This document shows positions 13,501 through 25,500 of a stretch of 64,000 nucleotides of DNA, piece after piece. The position numbers and the translations under genes are program-made. The DNA comes from Endomychus coccineus (lineage: Eukaryota; Arthropoda; Insecta; Coleoptera; Endomychidae): the NCBI GenBank assembly GCA_958510875.1, contig OY294067.1, positions 55,378,039-55,442,038 on the forward strand, given 5' to 3'. Under the pieces are notes generated by a model. That model saw nothing but the letters and a program-made list of their open reading frames with translations. It made no database searches and was not told where the DNA came from. How positions within the stretch are numbered: the stretch's first letter is position 1; every line of letters starts with the position of its first letter.

Positions 13501-16500
13501 AACATAGCTTACTATGAGTAGAGAATGCGCACAAAAGCTGTTATTTGTACGATAAACGGTTCCGGAGATATTCGCAAAAAACGAAATTTTTTTTTCAATT
13601 TCAACACCCTACCCTGTATCTCAAAAACTAAGCGTCTGTGCATATATGTTAATAGGAACTTTTTTCTCAAAATCAAATTTTCTATCGACTGTTGGAGTTC
13701 TGCTACTAAAACCTGGGACATCCTGTATAATTTATAATTTAGTTGCAAAAATGACCTCTAGTAGTTTTTTTTGGGTCGCTGATCACGATTCCGCTGTTAT
13801 TTTTCCCAAAAACTCTCCAGATGAAAAATTCGGGAAATTTGAGATTTTCCTGAGACGGTTATCAATAATAAAGTATATTTTGCTGCTAAAATGACCTCTA
13901 GTAGGTTTTTTGGGTCGCTGATCACAATTCCGCTGTTATTTTCCCAAAAAACTCTTCCCAGATGGAAAATTCGGGAAATTTGAGATTTTCCTGAGACTGT
14001 TATGAATGATGAAGTATAATTTTGTATAATATGAATTAAATGACCTCTAGTCATAAAATGAGGTCATTTTTGCAACAAAATTATCCTTTATTATTCATAA
14101 CCGTCTCAGGAAAATGAATTTTCCATCTGGGGAGTGTTTTTTGGGAAAAATAACAGCGGAATCGTGATCAGCGACCCAAAAAACCTACTGGAGGTCATTT
14201 TTATATCATATAAATTTTCCAAATTTTCCATCTGGAGGGAGTTTTCCGAGAAAACTAACTGTGGAATCGTGATCAGCGACCCAAAAAACATACTAGGGGT
14301 CGTTTTCGGCTCTTAATTCATTAAGATTTTTTGGGGATTGTTTTTATAAGTAAGAATGCCCGTTGAAACCCTGTTTGGGGGGGGGGGGGGGTAGAAAGGT
14401 CGACCCCCGCGGTCTTAATAGTTATGAATGATCTATGGGGTATTAATTAGGAATAAAATGCAAAAAAAATTTTGGAATTCTAGCTTACTATTTTTATTTT
14501 CATTTTCCGGTTCGTTGCCTGGACTATAATGTTCATTATAGTCATGGATAGATAGACAATAGAAAACTCGAGTGGAAGGAGTAAAATGTCACATGTCGTG
14601 ATGTCTGAGCGGCTTCTTGCTCGCCGCCCACTACACTTCTTTTAGTAGGCTATCCATCTCTACTCCTTTAAAAACCTCCCATCCATCATTGCCGAAGTAT
14701 ATTGATATCGACTTTGCGCGTTCTATACTATGACATAGACAGTTTCCTACCCCAGTATATCTAGTACCCATGGAGATGGTCCATTAAAACAAAAAATGTG
14801 CAGTCATGTGTCAAATCAATTCTGATAAGCACAATTAAAATGAAGTTTACTTTAACATGTTCAACATTTAGTACATTGTATTAATAATTGTGCCATCAGT
14901 GATTATTGACAACAAAAATCATGAAACTGGGCAGATGTTGTTCAGTCATATATTTGTCTTCCATCTGCATGGATGAATGAGTAAGATCAGCCATAGAGTG
15001 ATGAAAATAAGGTATCTGTTGTTTGCACATATGCCAAAATATAAGATTTGATGGAAGCAAGTAATTTAAACAATAATGGTTCCGTACTGCCGTTTTTATC
15101 ATATGTGCTTGACAAAATTAAATAAATCTTCACCTTTGCAAGTCTTTCCATTATGTTATATATTTTACAACATAATAATAACTTCATGGAATTGACCAAA
15201 TGGTCAGATTGAAACCTCTTTGGTAAATATTTTGTATTTTCAAACTCTGAAGAAGATATACAAAATATAATTGTATTTGGAATACTAAATGCATTGCTGA
15301 TGTCAAACTTATCACATATATTAGTCTACATATATTGAGAACATAACATCTACATCTGGATAAAAATGTATCAGGCATACTTTCTAGATAATTTATATAT
15401 CTATTTTTGGATAGTTTTCTGTTTGCTATATGTTACAACTTTGTGGCATTCGTACAGACATTCTGAACTGGTATCTGCTATTATTAAATTGTAATTTTTG
15501 TTATAATAGATCAAGGAAATGCCGGCTGTTATTAAACAAGAAGAATCATCATGTGATACAAATTTTGTTAATTCTGATAGAATGAAAATTGCCTTTCGCT
15601 ATGAAAATTTACCAACAAGAGATATCGAGAAAGTCAGTAATTTGGGACACTTCTATGATCTTACTAAACAGATGATTCAATCTGATATTGAAAATTCAGA
15701 CATAACTTATTGGGATGGTAGTAGATTGGAAAATGGTAAGTATACTTGAAATTTATATTCAAATGTACATTAGTCTGAAACCTATTGTTGGATAATCTGG
15801 AGATATTATCATGACTTTGTTACTATAAAAATAAATGATTTAACTTTAGTATCTTTAGCTAAGTATATGGTAATTTGCTAAAGGTGGTAGTGAAATTATC
15901 ATCTGCTATTAAATGTAAGGTTTTTGTTTCAAAGAATAATTATTGTTATAGTTTTGTGCAAAATTTGATAGATATTGTTTTACTCCGGGTGTCCCATTAC
16001 GTTTTCCGTTATTTCAAGACCGTCTGCAACGAATAAAGATACCGGGATATCAAACATTATCTTGGTCAAGGGTGGTTGTGAAATCTAAATCGTGTGTCTT
16101 ACTTTACGTTTGAAATAATTATGTCATAATTAATTTGAAGTTTCTAAAAGTGCGAAATTTCGCAATTTTATACGAATATTGTAACACTCAGAAGTCTTTA
16201 ACGTTTTGGACTCCGGGATTTTCACGTGGCCTATCGAAATTAGAAGGTTCGAATTATCTAAAAAAACTATTGCATGAACGCCAGACGTCCTATGTAATTA
16301 GCTACGAACGAAATCATTTTGACATATGCCTCGAGGAGCTCGCTTGGCGTAAGTTAGAGTTTATACATTTTACCTCCGTCTTGTTAATTAGGGGCCGTTT
16401 CTTGCCCCGTGCGACCGGCGCCAGTTGTAATAAAGTGTTTTTGGCTAAGGGCCGCTAGCTTTTACCCGCTTCGTGTATATTTTAGTCGCGAGAGAATTCC

Positions 16501-19500
16501 CTTTGGTACGTCGCACGTTAGACGCGCGTAGCTGAGATCTGAGAATAGCTCAAACTGTTTTAATTACATTTTCCTATTTAATGGACATTTATCGAAAAAA
16601 GAAGGGCCGTCGGGCATGGTCCGATACTAAATGTAACTACATGGAGCGAAAACGGCACGCGAAAAGTCGTCGTAAAGCCGTATTAGGTACAACCAGTTTG
16701 CACTTTTCTAACCCGCGTGCTACGGATTTCTCACGTGAACGTCATTCGATTTACGGAAAATTAACTATTTCAAAACAGTTTTTGACCCGGATTGTGGCTA
16801 TCACGACCTCTGAAAAGGTTCAAAGTTCACATAGTTATTTCATAATTTGTAGTTCATTATTGTTTTACAACTGAAATAAATAGGTATGAAATTTGTAGGT
16901 TATTGATGATGTCAGTGTGACAGTGACATAATTATTTCAAACGTAAAGTAAGACACACGTTTTAGATTCCACAACCACCCTTGACCAAGATAATTTTTGA
17001 TATCCCGGTATATACATGCGGTTTTAACTGAAATGCTTTTAAATGTTTTGTTTGGCCGTGTTTTGAATTTTTCTTTATTGATTTTTGAAATGGAACATCC
17101 TGTGAATTTTTTGAAAAGTCTAAACAACTTTCTTCATCTATCTGTCGGTATAAACTTTTTTAAATCGATGCCATAATTAACTGAGTAAAATTAATGTTTA
17201 AGCAGAATCCTGCAAGTTCAGTAGTCAACAATTAAATATCAATGTTTTCTTAGTATGCCCCGGAATGTTTCCAACTTGAATTGTCACCATTCTCTTTATT
17301 TGGGCTATTTCATTTTGTTGCATAAAAATGGTAAATTTTGTCATTTATTTCGCTGAAACTAAATTGTTGTACTAATCAGAAGTTTAGTGAGATAATTTAA
17401 TAAAAGGCAACCAACTTTAGAGTCCATGACAAATTGCAGATAACGCTAATGTTGTTATCAATAACACTATATGTGTGTATGAGTTTCCTGTCCTCAATCA
17501 GAAAACTAACATCACACATCACATATTGTTTATCATGTTTAAATTTTGATTTTGCAGGCTACTGTTGAAATATGATTTCTCCATCTATTAAAAAAAACTT
17601 TATACCGACGGAAAGCTGAAAGAAGTGGCATTCGACTTAACAAAAAATATACAGGGTGTTTCATTCGAAAAATACAATAAAGTAAAATATAGAAATCGAC
17701 ATTTTGTTATCGGAATCTAAATAAAACTTATATTAAAATATTTCAGTGAAAATCGCATGTTTATTCTTTAAAAAGTTATACCGGAAAATATATATAAATA
17801 TATAATATAAATAATCATCTGTATAATTGAAAAATTTCTTAGTATAAATTGCATTCACAAAAATATTATGCAATTTGTTCTGTTGAATCTCTAATCTGGG
17901 GGCCAATTCTTGAATTGCGAACGACGAGTGTCGCATACGATTTTTGTACAATGTCGCATACTTATTGATAGATTTCAGAAAAGCCAATTCTTCAATTTCG
18001 CATTCGACATTTTTCAGTAGAATTCACAACGAGTGGTGAACACCACTCGTCTTTTAAGTTTCTACTAAGACATTCTGTGTATGCTATGTTCAGTCTAAGG
18101 TTAAATTTAAATTGTTGAAAACTTTATTAAGAATGTGACTATAGTTTCGCTACCACCGTAGCTTCTTCAAACGTATTACAAAGTACTAACAGATAACATA
18201 ATAGCTAAACTAATACATACTTTAATGCTAATCACATGGTAGATAGTTATTGGAAATTTTACCTAATTGAGGGATTACACTGGTTGTAGGCGTAAGATCT
18301 AATTAAGTTCAACGAAGGTGTTGGTAATTTAAAAGGATTTCCGAATTCTTATATTTATTGATTTCAAGTGATTCAAGTAGATTTGACTTATAACTTTTGT
18401 TGTGAGTATGTAAAATCTCGAAATTATCATCAAAGTTGTGGTTTTCCATAATTAAGTGTTCAGCAAAAGTTGAGTCTGATTTATTGTTTATAAAACTACT
18501 CCTATGCTCCTTGATCCTTTTCTTGAAGGTCCTTCCTATCTGGCCAATGTATATCATAGGGCAAGACCCACATGTTAGCTTGTATACACCACATTTGTCA
18601 TCCTTAGATGATGCATCTTTATTATTTTTAATAAATTTGGATAAATTGTTCTGCGTTTATACGCTGAGTGAACGTCAAATTTGTAAGGAAAATTAGAAAT
18701 TTTACTAATGAGTGACCCCATATATGTTGTACTAACATAAGAATTTAATTAATTTAATTCAAATAATTTTTATAAACAAACTATTGTTAAAAACTTACAC
18801 TTATTATGAACAATATTAAAGCGTTTCTCGTGGCAATAGAAAATTTGGAAAATGTCGCCGCCCCACAACATGTAATAGCAAGACAAGTATTTCCTTGTTA
18901 CAATTCATTTCAAGCAAGTGAATTTCACTTCATGAAAAACTTTAGATTAACTGAAAACCTTGATCGGGAATTAATTGAGATGCTAAGGCCATATTTGTCC
19001 ATTTTGCTCTTCTCCAAGTTCAAAATCTCCAAATCCCAAAATAATCAAACAAATATACATTAAGCTTCACATCTAACCTCACTTTCAGTAATTTCAGTTC
19101 AAGCCTTGCAACTTGTGTTGCATAAATGTTGCAAAATTACAACGTTGTCACATTGTGGCGTGCGAGATAAAATGTCGAATGTGCACAGTCGATCGCTATT
19201 CAAGGATGGCTTTTTGTAAAAGCGATCGACAAATGCGCTGACAAATTTCGCATGCGACTCATTTTATTAGAGATTCATTGGCCCCCTGTTTCAAGAATTA
19301 TAGTGATAAACATGTTACATAGTTACATAATTTTGGGAAAGAAGGGTGGCAATCAGTGAAATACGTTCTGCTATAGTTTTATTCAGTTTAATGATTAATT
19401 TGAAGCTAGCATTCTCGAAATTCTTAAGTCATTATTGATTAGTCTCATCATAATGAACAAATTCTAAAGATTTACCCAGATTTTTCGAATTTCTAGATGA

Positions 19501-22500
19501 TCCATGATGGAACGAAAAAAATTTTTACAGTAAAAGAAAGTTATTCTCATGTACTAAATAACATCTGAATTAGAATATACTAATGAAATAAGTGGCTTCT
19601 TTTCACTGATCAACAAAACAAATTATTCTACAATAATTATATACTGTTTTTCTAATTCTTTGAATAAATTATTTTATCTCTATCTGCAGAAACTAATTCA
19701 TAATCTCATCATGGATTGATCTGAATAGCTATTAACTTGGCTCTGTTCGACCTAGTTACTATGAACTATATTAATTTTTGGTATGCATAATTTCACGGTC
19801 TGACTGGACGATTCGTTAAATTATGAAGTAATTTGAAGACCTACTCGGTTCGTGATGTAAGAATTATTACGGGTTAATATAATTACGCAAAAGTTTGTTG
19901 TTTTTTTGTTGGTCAAATTCGGATTACTGGTTCGAACGGGATGTATACATCTATATTGAAACAAATTTATCTAAAGAATAGATCATTGTTGTTTTCTTGG
20001 ATACTAAAATCTACTTGAATTGTCTGACGACGATTGGAAGAGGTGAGAAATTTTGAAAAATTGGTCCCTCAAGCCTCATGAGATTATAGTGGAAAATAAT
20101 CAGAATCGTGCAAGAGTCGCTCACTTGTTTGAAATCATGTTCCATAGTTAATCGCAAAAGAATAATAAATATTAGTTAATTATTATTATTTCTGAATGGT
20201 GCAAGGCTTAATTGTAAACAAAGGGTTTTGTATGTGAATGAAAAATTCGTTGTCCAGTCGTTTTGATTACAATTTGTAAGCTTCAATATAGCGTCTGAGC
20301 GGTCGGAATGCTATAAGGGGAAAGATGCAAAAAAGGTTATTCACAATTCACCGTTTCAGTGTTTTGTTTCATAATCGTCACGTTTTCGTGATATGCCCTG
20401 GCCGTTTCGATCTCCGTACCTCACCATGTGTGATTTATTTCGCGTTTAACTGCGTTGGACAAATTAAAATTAGCCATTCAACGGAAGTACAGCTTATGTT
20501 TCAACAAAAACAAATTCTGACCTCTGTATATCAGCGAGAACGATTACAGGCGGAATTTGTCGGAATATTTGAGAAATTATCCAATTTTTGCTTTTGCAGA
20601 AAAGTGTAAGTTGACATAATGATGCGATGATACTGTAGTCACAATTATTATTGTTACAATAAAGTGTGTAAATCGAAAAAAAGTTCTTTTTCACAATTTA
20701 ATACATAAGTACAATAAGTTCGCAAATGAATAAACATACACATTTCACTGTGATTGAAATTAACAACGATGTCCAATGACAAACACGTATATTTGTAGGT
20801 GAACGTAATGCTAACATTTTTAATCACAATCTTCTTTTTAATGCTGGTATTTTTTCACATCGGTACAACAAACCAGTGGTATACTTCACGCAATTCACTT
20901 GTTGCAGACATTTCATAAATGGATTTGCGGAAAAACACTTATGTTTGCAATTGTTTATGACAGCAGATCAACTCAATGCCATTTACCGTTATTTTTACCA
21001 AAGAAAAGAAAAATTTAGGGAAAAAAATAGTAATCAAGTCGATACTCACTATGGCATCCGCCCTGTGTTAAAACTATTGTTAATATATAGTTATTGTAAG
21101 TGCATCTTTGTGTATTATTTATATTTTATTATTGATATTGTTTGGAGAATACGAACGATTTTTCACATCAACGTTTTCCATGTTCTGACATTGTTATTGT
21201 AGTCTTGAGATTATGCTAAACGCTAAGAGGTAAAAAATGTGATGCCATGAAAGTAATACCAATCCTTCATATTTTTGTGCTCGTTTTTCTATTAATAATA
21301 ATAATAGTTATGTTTATTCAGTTCATTTCATACAATTATAGAAATATTAATATTTACATACGATAATAAACAATCATACACACAAAGAACTTTGAAAAAA
21401 GAAACAGTTCTTGTGTGTGAGAAAGAGGGTGTACTCTTTAATTTTTAATATACGCACTAAAACTTAACTTAATCTAAATTCTAACCTACCCTTATAAAAA
21501 ACAATCTAATCAACAATCCAGCAAACGAATGAATATGTTTTATGTGGTAAAACCACCATTCCATAAAAATAGAACGAAAAAATGTAGGGATAAATGCTCC
21601 CAACCAGACATTTAAAATCTTAATCTAATCTAAATACCTACCAATTTGCATAGTTATAAACAAATTCATTACTGCAATACAACAAATAATTAAATAATCC
21701 ATCATTTAACAAATGTCACCGTCAACTATCTGACCCATTCTACCCTCTGGCATATTCTGTATCCAAGACCTAAGATGTTTTTTACAGTGACTATATTGTA
21801 ATTCCTTCAGTTCAGATGGTAGGAGTTTCAGGCCAATATAGGTGAAACACCTCTTTTCAATTGATTTCTTAACTTTATTCTTTATACAGGATTTGTTTCT
21901 AACCTGATATTCATAAGCCTGATTGCAATAACCATAGAGCTGTCTTAAGACCATCACAATGGATTCCTTGTAAATAAATTCAGTAGGATGAGTTCTTCTC
22001 TTTTGAAAAATGACTTTTAGAACCCACTTTTGAGTGATTTCCAGACTTTTCAAGTAGTTATTTCTAACCGATCCCCAACCAATAATACCATATGATAGTT
22101 GACTCTGAACAAGAGATAAATAAAGTGTTTTCAAGTCCTTCACACCTAGAAATTGACTCAAATACTGGAAGGAATTTTGTTTTCTGTTTATTCAGTGTCA
22201 ACAAATTTATATCAAACCACTGTTTGATTTTAGCGAAGTCAGCCTCTGATTTCTCTTTAAGATTCTCCCATGTATTACTCTCATAGAATATAGCGGTGTC
22301 GTCAGCAAAACTCACAATAATCCCGTCTAAGTCGAACAGAAGATCATTTATATAAATTGTGAACAGCATTGGGCCCAAAACTGTACCCTGTGGCACACCA
22401 AACTCGACGACCCTTGGTCCACTTATGATCACACCAATCTTCGTACACTGCTGTCTATTCATTAAGTAGCTGCCCAGTAAATCCTGTGCCCTTCCCCTAA

Positions 22501-25500
22501 TGCCGCAGTACTCCAACTTATCTAATAACCTACTGTGACTAACTGTATCGAACGCCTTTTCAAGATCAGCAAAACCACACAAACTTGGTTTGTTTTTATC
22601 GAGTGTCTCGTATACAAATGACGTTAACATCGCAACTGCATCCTGCGTAGATTTACCCCTCCTGAATCAGAATTGTTTCTCCGATATCAAAATCCACCAT
22701 CCTGTTTTCCAAAGCGGTTTCAAAAATTTCACTAATATTGGACGTTAGCGTTATAGGCCTGTAATTAATACATTTCAAGTGATCACCTTTTTTATATAAG
22801 GGCACTATGACACCTCTTTTTAGGATCTCCGTATTAATTATTTCGTTGAACAAATATGTAAGTGGTGTCAGTATTTTTCCACTAATTTTCTTGATTAGTT
22901 CCGATCTTAGACCATCATGACCAGGTGCTGTACTATTTCGTTCTATTTCCGTTTCCGTTACTTCTGATTATTTTGAAACTATACTCATTTTAATTTTTCA
23001 GGTGATAGTGCTTTTCAAAATCCAGCTTACAACGATCTACTAAAAGCTATAAAGGATAAAATAAAAAATGGTAAATTTTTTTTGAAAGATTGTCCGCCAA
23101 AACGGAACGTATTGAGAATAGGAATACTGTCTATCGGGTCACCCATGTGGTTACCACATCGAAAATCATTAAGGACAATAGATACAAGTAGAGATTTAAA
23201 TATGTTCATATTTTGTTTGCGAGCCTTGGTAAGATCTGCTCTCGCAGTTGCTGTGATAACTATCCCCAGTCATCTTTATCGTGAAGTAAGTAAATTGAAA
23301 TTTTTTTTTAAGTGAGTTGATTTGACTCGATTAACTGTTTTATGACCACTGACTAATGGGCAGTTGTTAAACTTACTATTTTTTCTTCCAGAACAGCCTT
23401 GAAAGATGTGTTCATTCCAGTGACATTTCAATGCGCCTACAGGCATTTGCTGGTACCGAATTAGAGTCGAATAACAATTTATCTCAATATCATGGATTCT
23501 TCCATCTCACGAAATTGGCTCCAATTAACTCATTTGCATCCAAACATCCAGGCTCTGTAGAATACGCATTCAAATTGAGAAGGAAACGATTCACCATAGA
23601 AAAGTTACACTTACCCCCTGGTGAGTTCGCAATTATCATTATACAAATTTGCTAACGCAGCAATGTCCTAATGTGAAAGATGTTCGTAATTCTACAGCTA
23701 TTGATGATAGGGTAGCAAACTTATCTAGCATTTTACGAATTAATATAAAAGGTGTGTCATACTGTGACACTATGAATAGAGTGTTCACCCTAATCCACTG
23801 AAAATACTCTTAAAGTACTGAGGAACTTTCAGCCGACAGCTACTTGGTAGCCGTAAGGTTCTCAGTACTTTGAGATTATTTTTAGTGGATAAGGGTGAAT
23901 ATTTCTATTTATAGTAGCATTTTACGGTATAAACAGTAAAGCGCTCTACGTGCATGCTGTTCCGCTAGACCAGAGGTTCCCAAACTTTTTTCTCGTAAAC
24001 CACTTTCAAAATTTAACTGGTTTCGGTGGACCCCCTGCTGCTACATTCCTACCATATTCCCAAAACTTGTCAAAAAATGTGAAGATTAGATCTAACGATG
24101 GAAATTTGCGTAGCGGCTGAGTTCCAACCCTAAATTCGGAGTGGTCAAAATAAAAAGAAAAATAATATATTTTCTTGTGTTCTATTTATTAAAATAATAT
24201 GATAACAGACTTGATAGAATTAAAATTAAACAGTAATAACGTACCGTAACAATGGAAATCAACAATTAAAAAAAATAGTCATAATTTTAATGGGAGGGAT
24301 GCACTTGATGGATTGACAGTAAATGATCAATATTTGGATTCAGTTTTGAAAAGGAATAACCTCAAATATACCCGTTCTGTGATCAATCTGCTCCTTTTTT
24401 TTTGTTAATAGGTTTGTAACGACACTAAAACTTTTTTCGACAAGGTATGACGAGGAAAACTCTATCAAAAGTTTTCTTGCAATTTCCCACAGTCCAGGAT
24501 ATTTTTCAGGTATTTTTGCCTGCAGCCAAAATGTTTGATAGCCCTTTTTAAATTTCACTTTCAGCTCCTCATTGGTGCTAAGCTTGAGTAGCTCCACATT
24601 TGCCACTTCCGTTTCATCAATTGGATTTACGATCCATGATGGTATTTTCATCGTCAGAATATCTTCAAATCTATTTTTGAAGTCATGAGCAGGGCATTTA
24701 AATATTGAACGTATGTCTGAATATCCTCATCAAGACATTCTGTCTGTGACAAGTTTAGAAACTGGGGGAATTCGCGCCGACTAATATTTTGATTCATAAA
24801 TTTCAGTTTTCCAAGAAAAGCCAAATTTACACCCTTTGTTTTTATTAAATTTAGGCTGTACCCTGGTAACTGCAAGTTAATGTCATTAAATAGTTTGAAC
24901 AAATCTGTCAAATACGCGATGTCTACTTTCAATTTGATCAGGTTTTCTTTTAAATTTGGATCTTTACTTTCCAAAAACTTTAAAACTGATCCAAAAATTG
25001 AGTAAAATCTTGTTAAACATGCACCTTTCGACAACCAGCAAACTTTAGTATGTAAGAGCAATCGTTGGAAGTCTTCATCTTTTTCTTTGAACAATTGTGC
25101 AAATAAACTGGTATTGAACGCATTGCTTCTTATTTTGTTAACTGCTTTAATCACAAATTGTAGCGATTGGTGCAATCTATCACTCAAATTTTTCGCTACC
25201 AGGTGTTGTCGATGGATGACACAGCGAATTGCAGTTACTCCTGGTATAATTCTTTTAAGATGGCTTATAAATCCACGATATCGTCCGAACATGGCAGGAG
25301 CTCCATCTGCTGCCACCGGAATAATGTTTGTAAATGCCTACATTGATAGGTCAAGCCAAGTCAACATTTTTGTTCTTTACTATAGAAACCAGATAAATTT
25401 TCGTGGACCCCCACTTACAACTTGTGAGCCCCCATTTTTTTACGCCAAAGTAGACTCCCCGTCGAGTAACCTGAACCACTTTGGGAATCACTGCGCGAGA

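Larger units (their letters stand above)
17885..19290 (+). mobile_element. degenerate PIF/Harbinger element, interrupted by a Penelope fragment
   Basis: Left end near 17885 (CTAATCTGGGGGCCAATTC) is matched, inverted, by the right end near 19290 (ATTGGCCCCCTGTTTCAAG). Between them, + strand 18806-19063 encodes a start like Harbinger transposases: FHFMKNFRLTENLDRELIEM followed by LRPYL. The DDE catalytic part is missing. A - strand Penelope fragment occupies about 18060-18720. Confidence 0.5.

Noticed and set aside
14376..14392. Long G run in the palindrome, suspected regulatory element.
   Set aside because: The opposite arm has a much shorter C run here; a homopolymer expansion or sequencing error explains it better.
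24340..25316. hAT transposase as a domesticated host gene.
   Set aside because: It is split by a stop codon, lacks the N-terminal half, and still has terminal repeats and target duplications.
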